Program-made: the position numbers and the translations under genes
Shown here: positions 52,168-61,344 of the stretch, one piece after another
How the letters are laid out: every line of letters starts with the position of its first letter
Position numbering within the stretch: position 1 is the first letter of the stretch
Notes under the pieces: generated by a model
Database searches by the model: none
Told to the model about the DNA's origin: nothing
Seen by the model: the letters and a program-made list of their open reading frames with translations, nothing else
Source of the DNA: JBBIJR01 sp037445875
Lineage (GTDB): Bacteria > CLD3 > SB21
NCBI GenBank assembly: GCA_037445875.1
Contig: JBBIJR010000007.1
Coordinates: 5,140-69,139 of the forward strand
Direction of reading: 5' to 3'
DNA: 64,000 bases

Positions 52168-52812
52168 ATGACAAGAGCATACGTTGAAGCAGAGGATTTG
52201 AGGGAACGGATAGTCGAGGCGGCCCGGGAACGCTTTTTCTCCTTGGGAGTCAGCCAGGTCACGATGGAAGAACTGGCGCACGATCTTGGAATGAGCAAGA
52301 AGACTGTCTACAAGTTCTTCACCAGCAAGGACGAGCTCGTGAAGGCTGTCCTCGAACTCGTGAAGGAAGAAGTGGAGCGGAACATCTGCCGGATCACGGA
52401 AAATAACGAAATGGATTTCGTGCAGAAACTGAAGTCCACGATGACGTATCTCGCGCTGCATTATTCCAGGTGGAGCCCGGCCCTGGTGCAGGACCTTCGG
52501 CGAAATGCCCCGCACGTGTGGAAACAGATAGAGGAATTTCGGAAACAGAAGATGGAGGGTTGCGGCGACGAGATCCGGCAGGGAATCGAGGCGGGCGTGT
52601 TCCGCTCCGACGTCGACCCGAAGCTGGTCATGCGGCTGTTCTCGCATTCGATCCAGACGATGGTGCATCCCGAAATGCTGTCACAGATGCCGTATTCCGC
52701 CGGACAGGTCTACGAAACCATCGTGAAAATCATCTACGGCGGGATGTTCACCGACGATGCCCGCCGGAAGTTCTTCCAATCCGAAACCCCACCCAAGGAG
52801 CCCCATACATGA
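52168..52812 (+). CDS. TetR/AcrR-family regulator 2, first gene of the efflux operon
   Basis: A 214-residue regulator with HTH IVEAARERFFSLGVSQVTME, ELAHDLGMSKKTVYKFFTSK and a helical C-terminal domain (MVHPEMLSQMPYSAGQVYET). It strongly resembles the preceding TetR. Its stop overlaps the TolC-like start (ATGA), so regulator and pump are translated together. It probably represses its own operon through operators 2 and 3. The inducing ligand is not evident. Confidence 0.9.
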   Translation: MTRAYVEAEDLRERIVEAARERFFSLGVSQVTMEELAHDLGMSKKTVYKFFTSKDELVKAVLELVKEEVERNICRITENNEMDFVQKLKSTMTYLALHYSRWSPALVQDLRRNAPHVWKQIEEFRKQKMEGCGDEIRQGIEAGVFRSDVDPKLVMRLFSHSIQTMVHPEMLSQMPYSAGQVYETIVKIIYGGMFTDDARRKFFQSETPPKEPHT

Positions 52813-54134
52813 CGTTCCGCTTTGTTCTGCTGATGGCCCTGGCCGCAAGCCCGGTGCTGCGCGCTCAACAGAAGATGACCGTGGAGGAGTGTATCCGCGT
52901 CGGTTTGGAGAACAGCAAGTCGCTGCATATCTCCAAGGCCGCGCTCGACGGGGCACAGGCCCGCACCGGTGAGGCCCGCGCCGCCCGTTTGCCATCGCTC
53001 AGATTCTCTGCAGGATACACGCGGCTGAGTACGGTTCCCGACGTGACGTTCATCAACCCTCAGGACAGCAGCGAGTTCACTTTCTCGCAGAACGTCTTCG
53101 ACAACTACAGCCTCAAGCTCTCGTTGAGCCAGCAACTGTTTTCCGGTTTCCGCCTCGAGAACAACCACCGTGCGTCAAGGCTCAGCGAAGACGCCGCACA
53201 GCAGGATTATGAGAACGATCAACTCGAGCTGGTCTTCAACGTCAAGGCGGCCTACTGGAACCTGCACGGAGCGATTGCTTTCAAGGCCTTCGTCGATGAA
53301 AACGTGGAACAGGTGAAAGCTCACGTCAAAGACGCCCAGAACCTGATGGCCCAGGGTATGCTGACCAATAACGACGTGCTCAAGGTGCAGGTGCAGTTGT
53401 CCAATACGCAGCTGCTCCAGATCGACGCGGCCAATGCCGTGGAGATCGCCCGTATCCGGCTCAACAACGTCATGGGCCTGCCGCTGGACACGCGGATCCA
53501 ACTATCCTCGCAGCTCGAAAGCAAACCCGCGCTCGAGTATCAGCAGGCGGAAGGCCTCGTGGGCGCCGCCATGAAGACCCGGAACGACGTTCGCGCCACC
53601 GAGCTCCGCGTGAAAGCCGCGGAAACGTCCGTGCGCGCGGCGAAAGCGGGCTATTATCCCCAGTTGTCGATAATCGGGAATTACTACTACAATCGTCCCA
53701 ATCAGCGCTACTTCCCGACGCGCAATGAATTCAAGTACAGCTGGGACGTCGGCCTGAATGTGAATTTCGACCTGTGGAACTGGAACGCCACCGGTTACCA
53801 GGTCGGGCAGGCCCGGGCCGCGTTGACCCAATCGCGCGAGACGCTTGGCCTGCTCAAAGACCGGATCAGCCTCGAGGTTACTCAGAACTACCTGAACCTG
53901 CGCCAGGCCCATGAGAAGATATCCGTTGCCGAACAGAGCATCGAGCAGGCGCAAGAGAACTACCGGATCACGAGCGAGAAATTCAAGAAAGGCCTCGCGC
54001 TGACCTCGGACCTGCTGGATGCGGAAGTCGCGCTCCTGCAGGCCAAAACCAACCACACGCAGGCCCTGGTGGACTATGAACTGGCCGAGGCCGGCCTGGC
54101 CAGAGCGCTCGGAAAAGAAGAGTCGTTGCAATAA
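52809..54134 (+). CDS. TolC-family outer membrane efflux protein
   Basis: A 441-residue protein with a signal peptide (MTFRFVLLMALAASPVLRAQ) and two OEP repeats. Coiled-coil helices (TVEECIRVGLENSKSLHISK at the start; LEVTQNYLNLRQAHEKISVA and LLDAEVALLQAKTNHTQALV near the end) alternate with beta strands of the barrel (LRFSAGYTRLSTVP; LSLSQQLFSGFRLE). It forms the trimeric exit duct of the pump. The ATG at 52809 overlaps the TetR stop and begins at the signal peptide. The adaptor gene follows 19 bases later. Confidence 0.93.
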   Translation: MTFRFVLLMALAASPVLRAQQKMTVEECIRVGLENSKSLHISKAALDGAQARTGEARAARLPSLRFSAGYTRLSTVPDVTFINPQDSSEFTFSQNVFDNYSLKLSLSQQLFSGFRLENNHRASRLSEDAAQQDYENDQLELVFNVKAAYWNLHGAIAFKAFVDENVEQVKAHVKDAQNLMAQGMLTNNDVLKVQVQLSNTQLLQIDAANAVEIARIRLNNVMGLPLDTRIQLSSQLESKPALEYQQAEGLVGAAMKTRNDVRATELRVKAAETSVRAAKAGYYPQLSIIGNYYYNRPNQRYFPTRNEFKYSWDVGLNVNFDLWNWNATGYQVGQARAALTQSRETLGLLKDRISLEVTQNYLNLRQAHEKISVAEQSIEQAQENYRITSEKFKKGLALTSDLLDAEVALLQAKTNHTQALVDYELAEAGLARALGKEESLQ

Positions 54135-54153
54135 GCACACAAGGAGTGACGTT

Positions 54154-55203
54154 ATGAAGCAGCTCAAGACCGCATTGATGGTACTTCTAGGACTGGGGGG
54201 GATCGTGATCGTGTTATGGAACAACAAAGCCAAGAGCGCCACGATGACAAGGACGGACATCCTCTCTTCGTTTCCCGTGAAGGTTGCCGCTGTGACTCAG
54301 GAGGATGTACAGGAGGAACTTTCGCTCGTCGGCACGATCGTTGCGCACAATGACGTGGTCATCGTTTCCGAAACCCAGGGCCGGGTCACGGCCGTGACGG
54401 CAAAAGTCGGAGATTACCGAAAGGCGAGTTCCGTGCTGGTCCAGGTGGACGACGAGCTCAAGGAGGCCAATCTGAAGGCGGCCCGAGTCCAGTATGAGAC
54501 GACCAGGAAGGACCTCGAGCGTTACGAGGGCTTGTACAAGGACAAGAGCATAACCGAATCGCAGTACGACCAGGCGCGGCTGGCGTATCAGTCGGCCGAA
54601 GCGCAGTACATCGTCGCTCGACGGCAGTACAACGACACCAAAATCACCACGCCCATTTCCGGTGTGGTGACGGCACGAAACGTCGATGTCGGAGCGATGG
54701 TACAGCCGGGCATGGCCATCGCCAACGTAGTTGATATTTCGAAACTCAAGGTCAAAGTCAACGTTCCCGAACAGGACGTCTTCAAGCTCAACGTGGGCGA
54801 CGCCGTCACGGTTACCACGGACGTATATGCGGGCACGGCCTTCCAGGCGCACGTTACGAGCATTGCCTCGAAGGGGGACGATGCACACACGTATCCGGTA
54901 GAATTGAGCCTGCAGAACAGCCAGGACCACCCGCTGAAGGCCGGCATGTTCTGCCGTGTGATGTTCCGGTCGGCGCCGCAGAGGAACACCACCGTGATTC
55001 CGCGCGAGGCGCTGGTCGGCAGCCTGAAAAAACCGCAGGTCTACGTTGTCGAAAACGGCACGGCCCTGCTCAAGGACGTCGTCATCTCCGGTGCGGTGAA
55101 GAACAAGGTGGCCGTATCCGAGGGGCTTGAGGCCGGCGCGTTCGTCGTTGTCGGCGGGCAGAACAACCTGCAAGACCGCGCACCGATTTCCATTGTCGAG
55201 TAA
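54154..55203 (+). CDS. RND efflux membrane-fusion (periplasmic adaptor) protein
   Basis: A 349-residue HlyD/AcrA-type adaptor. It is anchored by one N-terminal helix (TALMVLLGLGGIVIVLW) rather than a lipid Cys. It continues with a lipoyl half (LSLVGTIVAHNDVVIVSETQ), a short coiled-coil hairpin, the second lipoyl half (TKITTPISGVVTARNVDVGA) and the beta-barrel part (LKVKVNVPEQDVFKLNVGDA). It links the inner-membrane pump to TolC. AAGGAG lies 8 bases before the ATG. It lies between TolC-like and RND genes, 18 bases from the latter. Confidence 0.93.
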   Translation: MKQLKTALMVLLGLGGIVIVLWNNKAKSATMTRTDILSSFPVKVAAVTQEDVQEELSLVGTIVAHNDVVIVSETQGRVTAVTAKVGDYRKASSVLVQVDDELKEANLKAARVQYETTRKDLERYEGLYKDKSITESQYDQARLAYQSAEAQYIVARRQYNDTKITTPISGVVTARNVDVGAMVQPGMAIANVVDISKLKVKVNVPEQDVFKLNVGDAVTVTTDVYAGTAFQAHVTSIASKGDDAHTYPVELSLQNSQDHPLKAGMFCRVMFRSAPQRNTTVIPREALVGSLKKPQVYVVENGTALLKDVVISGAVKNKVAVSEGLEAGAFVVVGGQNNLQDRAPISIVE

Positions 55204-55221
55204 CGTTAACGAGGAACGGTC

Positions 55222-58200
55222 ATGACCCTTACAGAACTTTCGATCAAGAGGCCTACGCTGATCCTGATCGTCTTTGCTGCGCTGACGGTGCTCGGCCTCT
55301 TCGGTCTCACACAACTGAAGTACGAACTACTGCCGAAGATCACGCCGCCGGTGGTGGTCATAACGACGGCCTATCCGGGCGCGTCCCCCTCCGAAGTGGA
55401 GAACACGGTCACGAAGCCGATCGAGGACGCCGTTTCGGGCCTGGATAAGATCGATCGCGTGAATTCGACGTCGCAGGAAGGCCTTTCGTTCGTTACAATC
55501 GAGTTCATCCAATCCGCAGACATCGACGTGGCCCTGCAGGACGCGCAGCGCCGGGTGAACGGTATACTGGCGACGCTGCCGGAAGACGTGCGGCCGCCGG
55601 TCCTTTCGAAGATTGCGTTGGACGAAATCCCCGTACTCCGCCTCGGCGCCACGAGTTCCCTGGCCCCGCGCGAATTCTTTCAGTTCCTCAAGGACCACGT
55701 TCAGCCGCAGATCGCCCGGATTGCGGGCGTCGGCCAGGTGGTGCTTGTGGGCGGGGAAGAACGCGAGATACGCGTCAATCTGGACGCTGACAAAGTACGT
55801 TCGTACGGCCTGTCCATCGCACAGGTAACGGGCGCCATCAAGGCATCCAACCTCGACTTCCCGACCGGCAAGATCGCTGATGCGCGTAACCAGTACATCG
55901 TGCGCGTGGCGGGCAAATTCACCTCCGTCGAGGAGATCCGCAACCTCGTCATCGCGCGGTCGGACCAGGGCGGTGAGATTCGACTGTCCAACCTGGCGGA
56001 AGTGGAAGACGGCAGCCGTGACCTGACGAGTGCGAGCCGACTCAACGGCAACGCGGCCGTCGGCATTCTTGTTCAGAAACAGTCCGATGCCAATGCCGTC
56101 GACGTGAGCCGGCTCGTGAGGGCGCAATTGACCAAATTGGAAACGGCATACGCCCGGCACGGCCTGAAGTTCGACGTCGCGCAAGACGGCTCGACCTTTA
56201 CGACCGATGCGGCCGACGGCGTCAAACACGACCTGGCGCTCGCCGTCCTGCTCGTGGCGGCCGTCATGTTCCTGTTTCTCCACAGCGTCCGTAATTCGCT
56301 CATCGTCATGGTTGCCATACCGGCCTCGCTGTTTTCGACGCTCTTTGTGATGTATCTGATGGGTTTTTCCCTCAACCTCATGACGTTGCTCGGTCTGTCT
56401 TTGGTGATCGGCATCCTGGTAGACGATTCCATCGTTGTGCTGGAGAACATCTACCATCACCTTGAAAAGGGGGAGGAACGCCGATCCGCAGCCCTGCAGG
56501 GACGGAACGAGATCGGTTTTGCCGCCCTGTCGATCACCCTTGTGGACGTGGTCGTGTTCGTTCCGTTGTCGCTGACCTCCGGGCTCATCGGCGATATCAT
56601 GCGCGAATTCGCCATTGTCGTGGTGGTTTCTACGATGATGAGCCTCTTCGTGTCCTTCACGATCACGCCGCTGCTGGCCTCCCGGTTCTCCAAACTCGAG
56701 CATGCGAATCGCCGTTCGCTCATGGGAAAGTTCGCCGTCGGGTTCGAGGCGCTCTATGAACACATCAAGGAACATTATCTGAACCTCCTTCGCTGGAGCC
56801 TTGTGCATCGCAAAACGATCGTGTTCGGGACGGCGCTCGTTTTCATCTCATCCGTTGCATTGATCCCGATGGGCTTCATCGGTAATGAGTTCATCACCGA
56901 ATCGGACCGCGGTGAGTTCACCGTCTTCATCGAGACGCCGCCGGGCGCGACGATCGAACATACGAATCTCGTGACGCTGCAAGTCGAGAAGATGATAGGG
57001 GCTCTGCCCGAAGTGCGCAAGGTCTTCACCAACGTCGGGGCATCTAGCGAAGGCTTTATCGGTCAGAGTTCCAACAACATCTCCGAACTCAATGTCACGC
57101 TGGTTCCGAGGCAGGAGCGCTCCAAGAGCACCAGCGAAGTGGGGCGGGAGATCAAGCTCATGGTGCAGCAGCTACCCGGAGTCAAAGTGCGCGTCAATCC
57201 GATCGGCATCTTCGGAACGGCGAACCAGACCCCGATCCAGATCGTTGTCGGAGGCACGAACATGGACGACGTGCGTGCCGGCGCCGCAAAGGCCATGGCG
57301 GCGCTCCAATCCATTCCGGGCACGGCGGACGTTCGCCTGTCCTCCGAGGAAGGAAAGCCCGAGACGCGGGTCGAGGTGGATCGACAGAAGATGGCGGCGT
57401 ACGGCCTGACGATGGCCGACGTCGGGAGCACCCTGCGTCTTGCGCTAAGCGGCGACGACGATTCGAAATACCGGGACCGCTCCGATGAATACACGATCCG
57501 CATCCGTCTCGATGAATTCGACCGCTCCGACGTCGGGACGGTGGGCGACCTGACGTTCCTCAACTCGAAGGGACAGCTGATCGAACTGAAGCAGTTCGCC
57601 TCCATCTACCAGGCGTCGGGACCGACCAAACTGCAGCGCCAGGACCGGAACGGCTCCATCACGGTGTTCTCCCAGGTTGCTGGCCGTCCGAGCGGCACGA
57701 TCGTGGAAGAGTTCAAGCAGCGGATGGCTGCGGAAAAACTTCCCGCCGGTGTGAGTTTGTCGTACCTAGGCGACGAGAAAAACCGGGAGGAAGGATTCGG
57801 CAGTCTGGGCCTCGCGCTGATCGCCGGCATTCTCTTCGTCTACATGATCATGGTCGCGCTGTATGACTCGTTCGTGTATCCGTTCGTCGTGCTCTTTTCC
57901 ATACCGGTAGCCATCGTAGGCGCCCTGCTGGCGCTTGCCCTCACCATGAATTCCCTTTCGATCTTCTCCATCCTGGGTATCATCATGCTGGTGGGTCTGG
58001 TGGCCAAAAACGCCATTCTCCTCGTCGACCGCGCTAACGACATGCGTGCGGCGGGGTTGGGGGTGATGGAGGCCCTGATGGAGGCCGGAGCGACGCGGCT
58101 GCGGCCCATTCTCATGACGACGATGGCCATGGTGATCGGCATGCTGCCGATCGCATTGTCGTCGGGCGCCGGCAGCGAGTGGAAACACGGCCTGGCCTGG

Positions 58201-58359
58201 GCGCTCGTCGGCGGGCTCACAAGTTCCATGTTCCTGACCCTCGTGCTCGTGCCGGTGGTGTACGTCAAGGTGGACCAGTGGCGGGAAGCGCTGCCGATGC
58301 TGGTGAAGCGGTTTGCAGGACGAAACACGGTGAGCGTCCGTGTTCCTGCCGGCGCTTGA
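55222..58359 (+). CDS. RND-family efflux pump (HAE1/AcrB-like)
   Basis: A 1045-residue, 12-helix proton-driven exporter. It begins LTELSIKRPTLILIVFAALT. The family signature GASPSEVENTVTKPIED lies near residue 54. Helix 4 has GLSLVIGILVDDSIVVLENI with the proton-relay pair Asp401/Asp402. The second half shows GIIMLVGLVAKNAILLVDRA. Length equals AcrB-type pumps. The substrate is probably hydrophobic drugs or lipids. It is the last gene of the TetR2, TolC-like, adaptor, pump operon. Confidence 0.95.
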   Translation: MTLTELSIKRPTLILIVFAALTVLGLFGLTQLKYELLPKITPPVVVITTAYPGASPSEVENTVTKPIEDAVSGLDKIDRVNSTSQEGLSFVTIEFIQSADIDVALQDAQRRVNGILATLPEDVRPPVLSKIALDEIPVLRLGATSSLAPREFFQFLKDHVQPQIARIAGVGQVVLVGGEEREIRVNLDADKVRSYGLSIAQVTGAIKASNLDFPTGKIADARNQYIVRVAGKFTSVEEIRNLVIARSDQGGEIRLSNLAEVEDGSRDLTSASRLNGNAAVGILVQKQSDANAVDVSRLVRAQLTKLETAYARHGLKFDVAQDGSTFTTDAADGVKHDLALAVLLVAAVMFLFLHSVRNSLIVMVAIPASLFSTLFVMYLMGFSLNLMTLLGLSLVIGILVDDSIVVLENIYHHLEKGEERRSAALQGRNEIGFAALSITLVDVVVFVPLSLTSGLIGDIMREFAIVVVVSTMMSLFVSFTITPLLASRFSKLEHANRRSLMGKFAVGFEALYEHIKEHYLNLLRWSLVHRKTIVFGTALVFISSVALIPMGFIGNEFITESDRGEFTVFIETPPGATIEHTNLVTLQVEKMIGALPEVRKVFTNVGASSEGFIGQSSNNISELNVTLVPRQERSKSTSEVGREIKLMVQQLPGVKVRVNPIGIFGTANQTPIQIVVGGTNMDDVRAGAAKAMAALQSIPGTADVRLSSEEGKPETRVEVDRQKMAAYGLTMADVGSTLRLALSGDDDSKYRDRSDEYTIRIRLDEFDRSDVGTVGDLTFLNSKGQLIELKQFASIYQASGPTKLQRQDRNGSITVFSQVAGRPSGTIVEEFKQRMAAEKLPAGVSLSYLGDEKNREEGFGSLGLALIAGILFVYMIMVALYDSFVYPFVVLFSIPVAIVGALLALALTMNSLSIFSILGIIMLVGLVAKNAILLVDRANDMRAAGLGVMEALMEAGATRLRPILMTTMAMVIGMLPIALSSGAGSEWKHGLAWALVGGLTSSMFLTLVLVPVVYVKVDQWREALPMLVKRFAGRNTVSVRVPAGA

Positions 58360-58366
58360 ATAGTGG

Positions 58367-58395
58367 TTGCTAACCGCCGCTAGGGTCGCTATATT
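58367..58395 (+). promoter_or_regulatory. Candidate promoter of the Omp85-like gene
   Basis: TTGCTA, 17 bases, TATATT. Initiation would fall at about 58402, almost at the ATG 58404. This implies either leaderless translation or a later start codon. Confidence 0.55.
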
Positions 58396-58403
58396 CGCTC
58401 CCT

Positions 58404-59612
58404 ATGAAGAACCATGGAGGAGAGTGGAGAGCGCCGCAGGCCGCCGAATTCCAGCCATGCGCGGCCGCCAGCCGGGGGAATTTGAACCCAGGAAGCGCTT
58501 TCTCCTCCACAAAGCGGTTCTTCGTGTTTTTCCTGACGGCCGTCCTGTCCGCGGGTATTCCTGCGAGCGCTGTAGAGCCAGGAGACAGCGCAGCGGCGGA
58601 CAGTCTCGAAAACAAAGACCGGCTCTATCCTCTTCCGTTGCTGTTCTGGACGCCGCAAACGAAATTGGGCGGCGGGCTGTCGCTTCTGTACGTCCTGCGC
58701 AACGGCCGCACGGACTCGATCGGCCGCCCAAACACGTGGAGCGCGTCGAGCCTGTTCACTCAGAAAAAGCAACTGCAGCTCTCCGTCGCCATGGATCGCT
58801 ATTGGGACGAATTCGTCTACCGTCTGTCGGGAAGCGCCGGCTACATGAAGTTCCCCGATTATTTTTACGGGATCGGCCCCGACACCAGGAATTCGTGGGA
58901 GGAAGCATACACTCCCGAGAGCTTCTACGTGACGATGGATCTTCGCAAACAGGTCCGGCAACACATTTATGTCGGCGGGCTCGCCGACTTTCGCTGGTAC
59001 AACGTCATCAAAGATAAAGCCGGCGGGTTGTTTGACACGCAGAGGGTCCGAGGTGAGAAAGCGGGAGTAAGTTCCGGTCTTGGGGCCGCCGTGCAGTGGG
59101 ACAGCAGGGACCACACACTCTGGCCGCGCTCCGGCAGTTTTCATCAAGTGACGATCATACCGTACCACGAGATCCTCGCCAGCGACTACCGCTTTGTGGC
59201 TCTGACCCTGGACCTCAGACACTACTGGCCCCTGTTCGATCGACACGTAATCGCGTGTCAATTCTATGGAAAATTCATCAAGGGAGAACCTCCGTTCTAC
59301 AGACTCGCTTCGTTCGACGGGGTGGGCATGCTTCGGGGATACTATCCGGAGAGATATCGCGACCGCAATATGATCGGCTTTCAGGCGGAGTATCGTATGC
59401 CCCTGTTCTGGCGCGTCGGGTTGGCCGGCTTCTGGGGGTACGGTGACGTGGCCCCTCATTTGATGGATTTCCGTGTGTACGAATGGAAATACTCCGCTGG
59501 CATTGGAATTCGATTCCTCGTCAGCAGAAAAGACCGGACGAATCTCCGCCTCGATCTGGCTGTCGGCCACCGGTCCGCGTATCCCGTACTCGGGATCGGG
59601 GAGGCCTTCTAG
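58404..59612 (+). CDS. Omp85-superfamily (BamA/TamA C-terminal type) outer membrane barrel
   Basis: The frame of 402 residues has an apparent signal at about 38-56 (RFFVFFLTAVLSAGIPASA). A long hydrophilic stretch before it makes the ATG at 58404 doubtful; a TTG at 58482 is a shorter alternative. The mature protein is a 16-strand-type barrel without POTRA domains: LYPLPLLFWTPQTKLGGGL, GGLADFRWYNV, WDSRDHTLWPRSGS, and FDGVGMLRGYYPERYRDRNM with the LRGY motif of surface-antigen D15 barrels. Members insert or translocate proteins or lipids at the outer membrane, but POTRA-less forms have no fixed role. A promoter lies just upstream. The gene is convergent with the next secreted unknown gene. Confidence 0.82.
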   Translation: MKNHGGEWRAPQAAEFQPCAAASRGNLNPGSAFSSTKRFFVFFLTAVLSAGIPASAVEPGDSAAADSLENKDRLYPLPLLFWTPQTKLGGGLSLLYVLRNGRTDSIGRPNTWSASSLFTQKKQLQLSVAMDRYWDEFVYRLSGSAGYMKFPDYFYGIGPDTRNSWEEAYTPESFYVTMDLRKQVRQHIYVGGLADFRWYNVIKDKAGGLFDTQRVRGEKAGVSSGLGAAVQWDSRDHTLWPRSGSFHQVTIIPYHEILASDYRFVALTLDLRHYWPLFDRHVIACQFYGKFIKGEPPFYRLASFDGVGMLRGYYPERYRDRNMIGFQAEYRMPLFWRVGLAGFWGYGDVAPHLMDFRVYEWKYSAGIGIRFLVSRKDRTNLRLDLAVGHRSAYPVLGIGEAF

Positions 59613-59630
59613 CCGCCGCGGGCCGCGCAG

Positions 59631-60590
59631 CTACTTCATCCGAATCCAGCGAATCGTCACCTCTTCGCGGCTGGAATCCGCCCGAACGACCGGTTTGTAG
59701 TTCTCCATTTCGGAGCGCCACAGCGAGCACGGATACTTGCCGTGCGTCCCCACCGACATGACTACAGCCTCTTCGTATCTCTTCACAAAATCTCCCGGCG
59801 ATTCGCTCCCCGATATCCGGTAGTGCACCCGATAAACGTGTTTCCGCCCGGTCGGCTTGAGATAGTCGAAGCCCTCGATCTGCTCGTGCATGCAATCGAG
59901 CAGTTGTTCCTCCAGGAACTTCCGTTGTTTCTTTTTCAACCCGCTCACGTCGAGTGTCAGGAGGAAGGACTTGCGTGGGCGCTTCTGCTCGTCGGCAAGG
60001 ACCTGCTTCCAGTCCGCCACGGTCTCTTCGATCAGGGCCAGCAGCGTGTTCCTGAGATTGTGGAGGGTCTCATTTGCGTCGGCACCCGGCTTCAGCGTTT
60101 CGAAGCCCAGGCTGTAAACCAGCCGCGGGTTCCGGTGGAAGCTGCTGAGTTTCAACCGAAGGTCGAGCCCGCCGTAGTGCCCTCCCAGACCGTTCTCTCC
60201 ATCGATCAACAGATTGACGGCAAAATACCGGTCGCTGTCGTTCTCCACCGGTACGGCGAGCCGCCGCCACGTCCGGTGGTCGAACTCCTTATTGCTGATG
60301 CGGAAACCGATGGACCCCAGCAACCCGACGAGCATCGGCCTCACCTGATCGTTGAGCAGAACGAGGGTCTCTTCAGGTATGTCGAGGTCCGGTGGACGAA
60401 GGGCGAATTCGCCGACCGGCGCGTTGACCAGGTTGACATCCCACGGACTGCGCGCGTTAAACTCCCCCGATACGAGCAGGACAAACTTGCAGGAATCGAG
60501 CGGCTGGGGGAAGCTCCATAGCTGGGGCAAAGCGCTCCGGCCCGCAGAAATGAAGACCAGCCCGGCGCCCAGAAGCCAACGAAGATTCAT
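59631..60590 (-). CDS. Exported protein of unknown function, 319 residues
   Basis: I do not recognise this family. A signal-like N-terminus (MNLRWLLGAGLVFISAGRSA) precedes a soluble mixed alpha/beta domain, with the PVENDSDRYFAVNLLIDGEN and GGLDLRLKLSSFHRNPRLVY segments. Trp- and Lys-rich helices follow, with LLALIEETVADWKQVLADEQ in the middle and YPCSLWRSEMENYKPVVRAD near the end. There is no enzyme motif. It starts 81 bases from the divergent Spy-like gene and ends 18 bases from the convergent Omp85-like gene, so an envelope role is plausible. Confidence 0.75.
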   Translation of the reverse strand: MNLRWLLGAGLVFISAGRSALPQLWSFPQPLDSCKFVLLVSGEFNARSPWDVNLVNAPVGEFALRPPDLDIPEETLVLLNDQVRPMLVGLLGSIGFRISNKEFDHRTWRRLAVPVENDSDRYFAVNLLIDGENGLGGHYGGLDLRLKLSSFHRNPRLVYSLGFETLKPGADANETLHNLRNTLLALIEETVADWKQVLADEQKRPRKSFLLTLDVSGLKKKQRKFLEEQLLDCMHEQIEGFDYLKPTGRKHVYRVHYRISGSESPGDFVKRYEEAVVMSVGTHGKYPCSLWRSEMENYKPVVRADSSREEVTIRWIRMK

Positions 60591-60671
60591 CGGTCGTTAA
60601 ACCTTTCCACCGGAAATTAGTCTAATTGATTGAAACAACCAACGGCTAAACGAACGATGAAAGGATCGGAG

Positions 60672-61208
60672 ATGAAGAAGCTAATGTTTGTTGCCCTCGT
60701 GGCCGTTCTCTCGCTGCCCCTGTGGAGTGCCGGAGTTCATGCTCAGAACCGGAACCTGGACGAAGATGTCATCATGGGACTTGGTATGGGGCCCTGCGGC
60801 CCCGGAACAGGTCCGAGGCACGGAATGGGCATGGGGTTCCACGGCAGCCCGGGCGGTCCATGGATGAATGAATTGCGCGAACTGGACCTGTCCAAAGAGC
60901 AGATCGACAAGGTGCAGGAAATCCACCGGAACGCCATGAAGCAAAACGCCACGCTTCACGGCCAGAAAGAAAAACTGGAGATCGAGCTGCGGGAGCTGAT
61001 GGACGTGGAAAAACCGGACAAGGACAAAGCGGCCGCCAAGATCAAGGAAATAGAGGCCATTCACACGCAGATGCGGGTCAATCACACCAACGCACGCATC
61101 GATATGCTGGGCGTACTGACCAAAGACCAGCGGGATAAACTGGAAGAGGAGCTGTTCGAGGCCCGGCCCTTTGGAAAGAAGAAGTTCCGCCGCTTCATGG
61201 AAGACTGA
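60672..61208 (+). CDS. Spy/CpxP-like periplasmic protein
   Basis: A 178-residue protein with signal peptide MKKLMFVALVAVLSLPLWSA and a Gly/Met/Pro-rich linker with GLGMGPCGPGTGPRHGMGMG. The helical LTXXQ-type body has LDLSKEQIDKVQEIHRNAMK, MKQNATLHGQKEKLEIELRE and GVLTKDQRDKLEEELFE. It resembles zinc- or copper-stress chaperones (Spy, CpxP, ZraP) with a His/Met-rich segment that could bind metal. The start at 60672 is chosen for the signal peptide. A strong terminator follows at 61231. Confidence 0.82.
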   Translation: MKKLMFVALVAVLSLPLWSAGVHAQNRNLDEDVIMGLGMGPCGPGTGPRHGMGMGFHGSPGGPWMNELRELDLSKEQIDKVQEIHRNAMKQNATLHGQKEKLEIELRELMDVEKPDKDKAAAKIKEIEAIHTQMRVNHTNARIDMLGVLTKDQRDKLEEELFEARPFGKKKFRRFMED

Positions 61209-61230
61209 TTTCTCCTCCTCCTTCTGTAGA

Positions 61231-61272
61231 TAGGGCAGAGCACGGCGCCACCGTCCTGCCCTATTTTTTTTG
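61231..61272 (+). terminator. Intrinsic terminator after the Spy-like gene
   Basis: ATAGGGCAG and CTGCCCTAT pair perfectly over 9 bp, with an inner ACGG/CCGT stem in the loop, followed by T7-8. Confidence 0.9.
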
Positions 61273-61344
61273 AACCCGCCGTCGCGTTTCTTCGTATAAG
61301 AATGTTGCCTTTTGGGGTCTTCGAAAGTAATTTCCGGATGTAGT

